Origin: Auanema rhodensis
Lineage: Eukaryota; Nematoda; Chromadorea; Rhabditida; Rhabditidae
Assembly: GCA_964057225.1 (NCBI GenBank)
Contig: OZ059896.1
Location: forward strand, 9,548,001-9,612,000
Reading direction: 5' to 3'
DNA: 64,000 nt
This document shows, in pieces, positions 36,655-47,854 of this stretch (position 1 is the stretch's first letter; each line of letters starts with the position of its first letter). A program made the position numbers and the translations under genes. The notes under the pieces are model-generated. The model had not been told where the DNA came from, did not search any database, and worked only from the letters and a program-made list of their open reading frames with translations.

Positions 36655-39600
36655 ATGTCTCAGCGCACTGTCACAATATCAGTAGTAGGAGTCACCGGGA
36701 AAGAATCTATTAAAGGAACACAGGTTATAATTATTCCTTATTTTTAAATTGTTAAATTCAACCGTTTCAGGGTGTGGGAAAATCTGTGTTATGCAATCGT
36801 TTTATTCGTAGTAGTTATGACGAGTTTATATTGGACCACTCATCCGTTTTATCCCAGGTTGTTCACAGCGTGTTATTTAACGTTTCAAAATATTTTACAG
36901 ACAGATTTTGGCGGTTCGCCAGTAATAAATAATGATCATTGGCTTTATTGGGGTGAAAAAACCATTGAATACGATGATGGCTCATCAAAAATTGATGTTC
37001 GAATCATTGAGCAAACTGGTATGATAGCGTAATTCTCGAGCCAATATAATTTCCTTATTTAGAGTTTCTTGATGATGAAACTTACGATACACTTGGCGGC
37101 TCCAGTAGTGTTGAATCGTATAATAAGCGTGCTACTCGAACAAAACTTGAAAGCAGGGATAAACTTATGTATATAAGAAAAGTGAGCCCAAAATTTAACA
37201 TTTTCTAATTTTTATTTTCATGTAGGAACAACTAGGGCTTGAAGCTGAATATCCTCAGCATATTTTACCGGAAGGAAAATGTGCTATTGATGGTTTTATT
37301 TTAGTCTTTGACTCCAGTAGAAATGATAGGAGTTTTGATAGGTAGGAAAACCCTTACATAGTTTATAAAGTTATATTGTTTAGTCAAATATCTTTTTCTC
37401 ATTATATTTTAACGCATATTGTTAAATCAAAAAAGCCAGTTATTATTGCAATTAGCAAATGCGACGTATATGATGAAGAATGCAAGCGTGCTATTCAAAC
37501 TTTATTATCAAAAAAGGAACTCAAAGGTGCTCATATCCCAATTGTAAGTATTTGTAATAAGAACATTATGCATACATGTTGCTCTAGATCGAAACATCTG
37601 CTGTGGAAAACGTTAATGTGGATGAAGCATTTCTTTATGCTGTTAATAGCGTAGTCAAATCAAAGACAAGACTTAAAATTCAGCCCTATCATGAAGCTGA
37701 GAAAGCTGTTAAAGAACTCAACACTGAGAAAAGGTTGTATTAGAACACGTATATATGTTAGTATGATGATTTCAGATCTGCTTTTAATCGTTTATTAAAA
37801 GGAGTTCTCCCTGTTAATGATTGGCCGGTTCGAAGGTTTTCGTGGATAAGGTATTAGTTTTTTCTAAAGTTATTTCCTTTTTTATTGTTTTAGCTTGGTT
37901 CGAAAAATGAATCTTGATCGTCATCCTGATTACCTGAGTTTTGTTCATGCGTACGGCATCAACGCTGCAAAGAAAATATATGATCTTCATGTGAATGATG
38001 CTCGTGAATTCTGGATGGCTGCTAGGTTTCGAATTTATTATTCGTTTCAAATCACTGATTTTCGTTCAGGTTACGTGCACTTCATCCTGAACTGCCCAGA
38101 GTTTTTGATGCTCTTCTCGATCGTTCTTCAGTTCCCGGCTTAACATGGAATAAGGCAAAACGAATAATTCACTCTCATGCATTATTCGATGAATATTTTC
38201 AGCCTCTTGGGGCGTTAGGTATTTTTGTTTCATACATGTGTCTTATAATCTATTTTATACACGTACAGGTAAAAATCTGGATCCTCTAGCACCTGATGAA
38301 CTTTATGAAGACACTATTACTGACAATAGAATTCCCGAGGAGATTCTTTTACGTAGCGATACTAGAGTAGCATTTGACAATTATCAAAAGAACGTCGGGA
38401 TGGAGTTTCGAAAAGAAAGGCTTGAAGAAGATTTCGAGGCTATTCTACAAGATTGTCCTCAAGTAACTCCTGGGAAACCACTTCATGAAGTGTGCATTTT
38501 CCTGCAGGTTTTTTGTTTTAAACATGAATAGCAATATATTTTGAAATTCTTTTATAGGAATATGAAGCTTATAAACATCTTGCTCCTGCTCAAGCAGCAT
38601 TGATATACGAACGTTATCAGGTATGTTATTGTTTTTTTCACAATATTTTTATCGTTTTCAGAATGTATTGAAACAAAGAGCCGAGAAAGAGTTCTCAGAA
38701 TGCCTGAATGAGCATATAGAATTATTCCTTGAGGTATTACTCCCAGTTGTTCACGGTTCTATAGTATATTTCAGAGTTTGAGAAGTAGAAAATGTGTAAA
38801 TAGTGTAGGCGTCGTTTCTGAAATTCATTTTAATAAAATAAAAGATTTTCTTCAGGAAGACTATAGGTATTCTCAGTATATACTGTTTTATATTTATATA
38901 TATATAAGTTCAGGTTTCGACAACTCTCGCGTATGTTCAAACTCAGGGATAGCATGATCCATCAGTTTATTTCATTTATTTTAAATCCATCACCTTCTCA
39001 ATGTGCATCTAGGACTCGTTGTTCAGACGTTCAACTTCTTGAATCTCTTGATATGTTTTTTCAAAGGTTTGTTTAGCTAAAATTTCTTGTTTAATTGTTG
39101 CTTACTTTGATTTAGAAGACAACAGGCATCATCATCCGAAATTCATGTAGTTGATATCTCTGTTTATGGAGACATGCCTCTAGTTGCACAATTTATTACT
39201 GACTTGAATGTAATGTATCTTATTCTGTCCTTATTCATCAATAACTTACAGAGATTATTGAGCAATGAACCATTTCTTAGTACTAGCGGTTTTGCTACTA
39301 TACGCTGTTTCGGTCCCGACGAGTTAGAGATTTGTGGAAAGCCACGGACACAACTGTATTTGCTAGGTTTTCATTCAACTAAAATAAACCCACGTCTAAT
39401 CATGTTTTACAGATACTCCTCAGTGTATAGAAGAGTCTCGAATCTTTTTCGAGAATAAAAAGAACGATGACTCTTCTCTACCTCCTGTTTTTGTGCTCGT
39501 TTGCGATCCGGGACATTACGACCTTTTACCAACCATGCATGAAGAGGTTAAGCTTGGATTCTTCAATATCTTCTTATTGTCATTATTCTCAGGGTTCGAA

Positions 39601-42600
39601 GTTGGCCGAAGATATGAATGGGATATTTATTGGTGCCGGTAGTGCTGAATCAAGTGAGAGCAATTGCAGCAGAGCCAGTGATTGTAGTAGCATCTTTGGG
39701 TATTTATCTCTTCTAATTAATTGTTTTTCATAAGATTCTATGTTATACAGGCGTGATCAGTTGTACAGAGTCTGTGAAACAACATGTACTTCACAATTAG
39801 ATAGCAGGCGATGTGATTTTCGAGTTCGGGCTTCCATCCTCTGTGGAGATCCTCATGGTTGCGATTCTGTTCTATCGTGCATGTTTCCTCCTAATAATTC
39901 GGAAATTTGCCCAGTAGTTAACAAAAGTTTATTAAGCGGTAGTTTCTTTTTTTAATATTGATTCAAAATCCATTTTGCAGCAGGTATAATACCGGTTGAT
40001 ATTTGCACAGAAACGGGCAACCCACGTGTAGATGTTATTCTGGGCTCATACCACAACTGGCTTTTTACAAAGACTAATGCTCCCATTCATGGCCATATCT
40101 TCATTTTCTCTGCTAAGTTTGTTACTTAAAACGCTTGTAGTTTACTTATTTACAAATCATAATTCAGGCGAACTGCTTCATATGCATTTGCCCGAGCAGC
40201 GTTGACGAAAGTACTTGATAATGACCGCTACTCTGTCACTGGACAATCCATTCTTCTCGTAGCCATTTCGGATATTCATGACCGCTACGACGATGAGGTG
40301 AGCGTATTGATCAAGCAATCTCGGTGCATGTGTTATTATACTTGCTGAGCATATCCGTTGGAGACAATCGCTTGTCTTTCTTATTCTATCATCGAGTGAT
40401 GACACTATGTGTACCGTTTGTGCTTGCTGTAAGTGCGATACAAAACTGAAGTACTTCTGGCGTAGCATCCTCTACCTATCTTTTCATATCAAGCAGCATT
40501 GACATAGCGAAATATTTGTACTGCATTCCTTTTTCCATGTAAAGGTTCAGCCTTGTTTGCAATCTCATATTTATATCTGCTTTATTTGAAAATTCGCTCT
40601 TTCCTAAAACACCATTACTCATAACTTTTCAGCAGCCAAACCTTGTGCTGACATCTGCTAGCGAACTTGCGCATAGTGTAGGTTGTTCTTTTATAGTGGT
40701 AACTCCTGAATCTACCAATGATTTGAGTTCAAATAGAATATTTATTAAGTTTATTTCTGGATTGAAGGTTTGTGTTTAATAAACTTTTCTTCGTAAATAT
40801 GAATATTCAGGACATGGTGCCAATATATGATACTGAGAGTTACGACCAAACCCAGATAGACAGGTTCGTAATTTTTCTTTATATGCTACAAGCTCTTGTC
40901 AAAAAGAAAATTTATTTTATCACGTCACCCACTTAGTCTCTTCTTTTTTTCGCAAGCAATCAACATAAGTGGTTGAACTCTAATTCTTTTGCTATTAGCT
41001 CTCCAATCATGGCTTGTTTTATTCTTTCATATATTAATATTGAAATAACTTCACTCTTTCTACATCAATTAACTGTCATAATGATCACTTTTATTCTTAG
41101 TGACGGTTACGCTACTTTTGCTGGGTCGCATCAGTCAAGTAAAGACGATATTTCTATTCAGTCTAAAGAATACAGTGGTACGACCTCTTACGTTTTGAAC
41201 TCTAATGTATTTCAATATTTTAGGAAGCTGCGCTGCTCCTAGTGTTATAAGCAATTTGAATCAATCGTCATTTTCAACTAGATCCGATAATAAATCTCAA
41301 AATGATTGTAGTTCTATGCAGTCGTCTTTAGCGGGTGTATCTATTATTGCTGAGTATGTTTAGTCTAGTTGAACGCAGTGAATTAATTTTTAATCTCAGA
41401 AGCAACTCAGGCAAGCCTCGCCGTAGAGCCCCTCCTCTAAATGTATCGTTAAAAATTCCCGGGTTCAAACCTTCTGAGGTAGCCCCTTTGGCTACTCCAG
41501 AGGCCATTGAATTGGCACCGGAATATAGCCAAACTCAAGATGCATTAACTGATGATGATAATGTGTATGCCACAGCAGATTTCATGTCGCCCGTAAAAAC
41601 AGATGAAAACATTGTATCTCTATTGAACAAAAGGGACAAAAAAGTTAGTCTGATTAATTATATTTCTCTGAAAGTAAGCTTTGTAGTCAAATTTGCGGTC
41701 TTGGATGTTTTCACAGTCGAATACTTCAGGTTCTGTCCAACCTTGTTCATCGGGTATGTTCTTGTTCTAACTTGTTGCATGTGCTTACTGTGTTGTTATT
41801 GTTGCAGTTTTTTCATATACTACCGTGGAAAAAGTACCATCACGAACTGCTCCTTTACTGCTAATTCCTGCTTCTTCATCATCAGAAAAACGTCTACCCA
41901 TTCTTTTAACGCCTACAAATATGAAATCTTCTGTTTCTCAAACAATCAATCCAAAAGTGCCAAACACAACGAAGCACACATTGAAAACTTCAAATATTAA
42001 TCGCTCAATTACTATGGACATTATCAACCGAGAATCTGTGGCAAAGACTAGAAAAGCAGTAGTACAGCCTGTTCGCCCTGCTCTCAGGCAATCCATATCA
42101 GCTGAGTCCTTAGCTGATTTATTTTTGGAAAAGAAGAAAAAAAAAGAATTCGGAGGCAGCAAGTTTGTTCGAAAAGTCGCAACCTCTTTTCGATTCAAGA
42201 AAAATGAGATTAAAATAGATCATGAATCAGACAAAGATGATGATCATAGAAGTTTATCAGTTCCTGGATCTCAACCGTCTCGAAGTTTGCCTCAGAGCCC
42301 TCATATTGATAGGCGTATAAAAAAAATTGGAGTTCAGGGTAAGGCGTTGTAAATTTTAGTTGAAAACAAAAGTGCTTAATGTTTATAACAATACTTTTTT
42401 TGAAATACTTAGTATTTATAATTTTTTCAGGGACTACTGAAAAGGCTTCAGGTGCTTTTTCATGGCTGCCTTCTATTTCTCCAAGACGGAGCACTAAGTC
42501 GTTACCGACTGAGGTATATCTTTCAAATTACAATAAAACTAAGAAAATGACTTATAGCCTGCTACTGTGGGAGTTTTATCTCCTTCAGATACTATCAATT

Positions 42601-43489
42601 CTTTAACCAGTGAAGGCGAAGATGTTCCAATATTTCTGAAGCGATGTGTGGACTTCATTGAACAGGTGTGTTTCTTTATAGTCTCATATTATTCAAACGC
42701 TTTATATTACATGTAAATTGTAGGAAATAGTGTTACTACAACAGGTAAGCAAAAATTGTTATTTTTTGGATGCAGCTAGGTAGACTTACTGCTGGCTTAT
42801 GAAAAGCTTTAGTACAATGTGTTAAATCTTTATCGATAAATTAATTGATAAAGCTGAGTTAAAATGAACTTTTCAGGATGGTGGATTGGAGCTAGAAGGT
42901 TTATATCGCATTCCTGGTAATCAAGCGCAAGTATTAGAACTAGAAAAATATTTCAGAGATAAAGTAGTTAACTAATTGTTACAGCATTTATACGTTCTTT
43001 TTAGGGCGATCTCGACCTAGGATCTCTCAATTTACCTGTTCATGTAGTGGCAACTGCTGTTAAGAATTTCTTTTCTTGTCTTCCCGAGCCTTTAATAACT
43101 TATGACCTTCACGAAAGCCTATTATCTTCATTATCATCATCGAATGTTTGACACATTAGTTGGATGATATTTAAATTTCGATTTTCAGATCGAAGCAGAG
43201 TACAAATTAATTCTTGCCAATCTCCCACCAGCTAATTTGCTCGTTATTAGTTATTTCTTTCGTCATTTACACAAAGTTGCTTCATCCCCTTCAACAGCTA
43301 TGGATTTGGTTAACCTCTCTAAAGTTTGGTTCCCTACATTCTTTAGGTAATATGAACTACATATCTTCAAACTCTTTTTTTTTTAGACCTAATTTTGATA
43401 ATTTCCAAGAAATGTCGGAAGGAATGGCAAAATATCAAAGAGCAATGGAAGCAATACTAATTCATTCTCAAAATATTTTCTGTAACTGA
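36655..43489 (+). CDS. p190 Rho GTPase-activating protein (ARHGAP35/ARHGAP5 type), about 1,516 residues
   Basis: I could splice 35 exons end to end in frame, from ATG 36655 (in-frame stop at 36631) to TGA 43489; length matches vertebrate p190 (about 1,500). Order: N-terminal GTPase domain (residues 7-250; P-loop GTQGVGKS 21-28, SKCD 194-197, ETSA 225-228); FF-domain region (about 272-515); two pseudoGTPase-like segments (about 600-960); a polar linker with [10 protein letters not shown] (Tyr near 1076, where p190A has its RasGAP-binding phosphotyrosine); a basic Ser-rich stretch; and a C-terminal RhoGAP domain (about 1340-1510) with arginine finger R1365 in [10 protein letters not shown]1403 and LPEPLI. 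It should switch Rho to its GDP form and so control actomyosin, adhesion and neurite shape. Nearly all introns are 42-55 nt; one of 335 nt lies at 40298-40632. Confidence 0.97.
42724..42744 (+). other. Candidate 21-nt microexon in the RhoGAP domain
   Basis: TGTAG, then 21 nt encoding EIVLLQQ, then GTAAGC lies inside the intron before the arginine-finger exon. It keeps frame if included. Skipping it gives the better match to the family ([20 protein letters not shown]), so I left it out of the main model. Confidence 0.3.
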
Positions 43490-44125
43490 TAGCAAAATCA
43501 CTTTCTCGCGCCGGTCGTTGGATGTTCCCGTTTTAACAGTTCAAATTCCGCTTTTACTTATTTTGGTTTTCATTCTAATTGAACTTTAGCAATCGTTCTC
43601 TAGAGATTGCTGGAAATCTATGTTATGTGCCATTTTAACGCGTAAAATATATATATATATATATATAAGTTGTTAGATATTTATGCTTTCTCACTCATAG
43701 AGTTATATATTAACAGAATTTCACTTGAAGATATAACCTTGAACAACATGAAATGTTCAGTATGTTCTGAGGTTTCTGTTATGCTAGTCCAATTTTATGT
43801 AATAAAAACGTGCTAATATAATATATATATATATTCACTTTGTTTTCTTTGCGAGTCTTTCAAAAATGAGGGCTTATAACTGCACATATATATAAGTTTC
43901 ACTTTCAATTGGTAGTATGTATACCTCATGCAGCTTCACAAATATTATTAAAGTAAGTTAATTTAATCTGGAAATACAATTTTAAGTAGAAAAGTGAATT
44001 TACTTGTGAGTACACCTTATTGCAATCGAGATGAATTGCATTATAAAATTAGGATAAATACAAAACATCATTTCAATAGATTCATTTGCTATTTGAGCCA
44101 TCTACAACTATGAAACATTCATAAC
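43490..44125. other. 3' intergenic region between convergent genes
   Basis: Separates the p190 RhoGAP stop from the NDUFA5 stop. It contains (AT)n tracts at about 43649-43667 and 43820-43835 and a polyadenylation signal at 43801. No gene. Confidence 0.6.
43801..43806 (+). terminator. AATAAA polyadenylation signal for the p190 RhoGAP gene
   Basis: Located 312 nt after the stop codon; the first clear AATAAA downstream. Confidence 0.5.
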
Positions 44126-44713
44126 TTAAGCTATTGGCCAGGCCCATTGGCTTTTTGGTGCCTCTTCTACCAAAGGTTCCCAAGCCTTAGACTCAAGAAT
44201 AGCACGAGTAGTTTCCAGTTCATACTCGGCCTACAAAACATGCGTTTTATATAACAATAATAAGAACTACCTGCTGAATAACTTCTTCTATCTGTCCCAT
44301 ACCAATTTTCTGTTCCAACTTTTCAATGTCATCCTCAGCTTGAACAAGAGATAATCGTTGTTTAACAATCTAAATTAAACAATAAAACGGTTGATTTTCG
44401 TTTTGTTATTTCAACTAACAGCTTCGGTATATTTTCGGTATGTAGCGTTGGGGGGCATTTGCTCTAAAGCACGAAGAATTCTGCTGTAAACAACAGTTAA
44501 AGCACGATGGGGGTGCTCATTCACGAAAAGTCCAGTGATTCCGGTACTCTAAAATTTTAACCATTCAACACTCTAAATCATAACACTAACCTTCTTATAA
44601 AACTCTTCAGATACTTTGCTCTTAGCTTTGAACCGATTTATATATGGATTTTCGTACATAGTTCTAGCTGATAGACGAACAGCATTCCCCACACTCAGCA
44701 AACGAGGTGACAT
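44126..44713 (-). CDS. NDUFA5: NADH dehydrogenase (complex I) 1 alpha subcomplex subunit 5, 151 residues
   Basis: Four exons: 44591-44713, 44420-44548, 44271-44369 and 44126-44230. The protein is the B13 accessory subunit of mitochondrial complex I (ETC_C1_NDUFA5 family), located in the peripheral arm. Recognisable segments are [60 protein letters not shown] and the C-terminal [11 protein letters not shown] basic N-terminal stretch ([19 protein letters not shown]) could serve mitochondrial import. The start codon directly follows TTTCTAG. The RUFY-type gene ends 417 nt upstream on the same strand, so NDUFA5 could be the downstream gene of a two-gene operon with a leader added at that site (inference). 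Confidence 0.95.
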
Positions 44714-44720
44714 CTAGAAA
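44714..44720 (-). promoter_or_regulatory. Candidate trans-splice acceptor (TTTCTAG) abutting the NDUFA5 ATG
   Basis: Strong 3' splice consensus with no exon seen upstream before the stop of the RUFY-type gene. An SL2-type leader would fit an operon and an SL1-type leader a separate promoter. Confidence 0.5.
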
Positions 44721-45130
44721 ATTATACATAGAAAAGAAAAAAATATATATTTTATGATATGATAAAATAAAACATTTATGTTCATCATAACATCAATAAT
44801 AATATTTACAAAGAATACTTTTAAAAAATCCCATATAGCCGTGAGGTCGAAAATATAGCAACATGGCGGAGCTGTGATACGTAATTATTTCGGCTCTAAC
44901 GTGGTGTTACAATTTTTTCTACTTATATATAGCTAAAAGTTCTGTGATGTTTTCTCATGTTTTTTCATGTACAGTAATTTAATTACATTATATGAACTAT
45001 ATTGACATTTAAGAAGTATATATTTACATATCACGTATTCATCACAAAGTTATAATATGAGTACTATTATATTAGCACAGCGAAATACTTTGAGTTATGG
45101 CTAATATTGTTACTTAACAGAACAGCTTGA

Positions 45131-47597
45131 TTAATTTGTTCTATTTTGAAGAACACCAAAGCAAGTTTCGCATACTCTCGCAGGTTTTGGATTCGAAGGT
45201 AGCTTTACGCGGGGCGAGCTACATTCAGAACAAAAAATGGATCCGCACATTCTGAAAATCACATTCTTATTAGTGCAATGAAGAATTGGTCACCTGCAGT
45301 GATGTTTTCGTTTTGAAATAGTGAATTTCTCATCGCAACTAGTGCAATTACTAACTTCAGAGTCTTTTGCCCATTGTGCATCTGAGAGAGGCCGAAGCTC
45401 CTCTGCGAGTTCAATCATTTTCAACTTAGACCTAAATTAATAAAAAGGTAGGCATGTACTTGCATTGTAAGCATACTCGCTTAATTGTCCTCCAAGCTCT
45501 TGTAGGCTTTGTTCCAGTTCTGCAGCATGTGATTTAGTCTCAGAATATTTCTCACGTAGTTGTTCCAACTCCTAACCAGAAGGTGTTTATAAAAGCATAT
45601 CAAAAATATATCAGCGAACCGAACCTCAACTACAGTGGGCATTTCTTCAACAGTTTCTTTCAATTTCTCAACTTCCCTTTGATACTTAATTAATTGTTCT
45701 TCAGCCTACACAAAGAGAATTATAAGTAATACGAAATAGTTTAACTGAAGCACCTTAACAAGTGCTACCTGCTTATCTTCTAATTTCAATAGGATATCAG
45801 AATATTGTTCGCATTTCTTTTCCAATTCGACTTTCACAGAATCTTAAAAATTAGAATATAAACTAACTCTTGAAGATTTTATACCTTGATCTGCATCTCG
45901 CACAGAGAGTTTTTCTAATAAAATATTATTATGCTGTTCAAGTGTTTTAATAGTTTTTTTTAAACTATCCTTTTCCTAAGTTTAAGCTAAACATACAATT
46001 ATTAAAATTGAAAAAAACCTCATCATAATGACTTTTCATCCTCAAAAAATCATTTTCTAATTTTCTAACTATGTCTTCAGAGCAACGAAGTTTGTCATAT
46101 AGGTCGATGTTAATTTTTTTAGTATCATCCAATTGTTGCATAGTAATCTGAATTGTATCTTCCTTCTCCATTAGCTGTGTGGAAAATCCTTCAATTTCTT
46201 TACGAAGATTTTGGACGTCCTTTCTACATATAGAATGATCATTTTCCTCTTTATTTTCTACGTTACTGAATTTAACAACCTAAATTGAGTTTTATAATAA
46301 ATTCACAAATTATGAATTAATACGTCATTCAGCAAAACTACATTAGATTTTCCACGTTCGATTTCGTCCAGTTTCCGTTTCAGCTCATCAATTTGGGATC
46401 TGAAATCTTTCATAGGCTGAAATTCAAAAAACAAATTTCCAACTGTAAAAATCGATTTCGCTCGTCGAGGAAATTATTTTGGTCCAATACAGTTTTAAAC
46501 TCTTCATCGGTACCAGCCTATAAACATAAAGTGTTTAGAAAATAATCAAAATAACAGAGCATAAAAAAGAATTATAAATTGAGAACGAGTTCAGAAATTA
46601 ATATGATTTCGCAGCATTATGAAGAAAAAGTTAAAATAGACAGAAATTTGATTCACCGATCTGCTTGCGGTATGTTCCAGGGGAATAGTTGGAATTTTTA
46701 TATACTGTGAGAAATCAATGCTCATTGGCTGCTCCTAAATAAAAAAATCTCTCTGCAAATTATAGAATTCTAAACAACCTGGAGATTTTCGTAATTTAAT
46801 TGAATATTACAGTCTATTACTGAAAGACCAAGTAAAGATCCGGAAAGCTGAATAAGGTCTTCATGTCGAATTAAAGACCAGGACTCATAATATTCCCTAA
46901 AATGTGTTGATATTTCCCCTTTATATTTGAAAATTTCTTATACTCACCGGATTTTAGAAGACATACAAATATGAGTAAGAAAAGTAGCGATTTTCTTTTG
47001 CATTAGCGCTATTCTCAGGAATGCTCGGACTTTACTGATTGGTGTCCTTAATATGAAACTAAAGCAGGTGAGTATAAGAAAAACTACAATAAATCTTCCA
47101 AATGATTAACACAATTGACGGCTTCCATCATACTTTCCTCTCCTCTAGCGAGAACTGAGATAGCTAACCATAGTTCGGAATCACGAGATTTCATAACTAG
47201 AAAAGCCCTCGTATCTATAAACAAATAATAAATTTGTGCATAGAATATAAAAACTTACTTACTGCTTTAAACCCATGAAAAAGAACCTTCTCTAACACCA
47301 TAAGTAAATCACTAAGTTGTTGAGATTCACAGTCAATTATTCTAAATTTTGTTCCAAAACTAGAGTAATTAATGAAAAATATACCTATTTCTAGATATCA
47401 TAGCTTGCTCTAAAAACGCCCGAAGTACCAGCTTAGATATAATAAGCAAGTTGGATCTTTCATTGTCTTAATTACACAAATATGAGTTAAACTTCTATAA
47501 TTATACCTCGGTGAATCGTTTCAGCTCTTGAAATTCGTTTCTCTCCTTCTGCATCATTTCCGAATACTCCCAAATTAGTTGAACCAAAAAGGCTCAT
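45131..47597 (-). CDS. RUFY-type endosomal adaptor with RUN, coiled-coil and FYVE domains, about 571 residues
   Basis: Exons run from 47507-47597 through 47385-47466, 47259-47341, a fourth starting at 47214, one ending at 46948, then 46779-46896, 46657-46734, 46444-46517, 46324-46399, 46019-46279, 45885-45975, 45754-45842, 45625-45705, 45477-45571, 45294-45431 and 45131-45251. The RUN domain shows ERSNLL, VLFHGFK, RAFLRIALMQKK and YYESWSLIRHEDL. About 300 residues of heptad-rich coiled coil follow. The C-terminal FYVE domain has W-x-x-D-like SDAQWAKDSE, SNCTSC, KRKHHCRMCGSIFC and VCETC, which binds PI3P on early endosomes. RUFY proteins act as effectors of Rab/Arl GTPases. The junction between 47214 and 46948 is unresolved, and the start may lie further upstream (an extra in-frame exon at 47701-47784). 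Confidence 0.92.
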
Positions 47598-47700
47598 CAA
47601 GTTTCGATTCAAATATTGTAGGCTACAAGCGAGAATAGACAGACCCTGTACGGTGCGGCTTGAATATGCTAACAGATAATTATAAAGAACCCCCAATTAC

Positions 47701-47784
47701 GCAATTGCGTAATTTCTTCCACCGTAACAAAAGGTGCGATCGAACTTGCCAACTTGGCCACTTGTTGAGAGGAAATTGAAAAAT
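47701..47784 (-). other. Possible upstream exon of the RUFY-type gene
   Basis: After TTTAG there are 84 nt encoding FSISSQQVAKLASSIAPFV and then TVEEITQL, ending at GTAATT. A 32-nt intron would join it in frame to PYSSRTVQGLSILACSLQYL and then to the start codon used above. The sequence looks protein-like, but the intron is shorter than almost all others here. Confidence 0.35.
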
Positions 47785-47854
47785 CTAAAGCATGTTTAGA
47801 GAGTTGTACGGTTAGTATTGTTAATTTTGAAGTTTTTCGTTTTTTTTTGCATTT

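Noticed and set aside
40178-40468. Minus-strand 96-codon frame
   Set aside because: Antisense to a p190 RhoGAP exon and its 335-nt intron; a shadow of real coding sequence.
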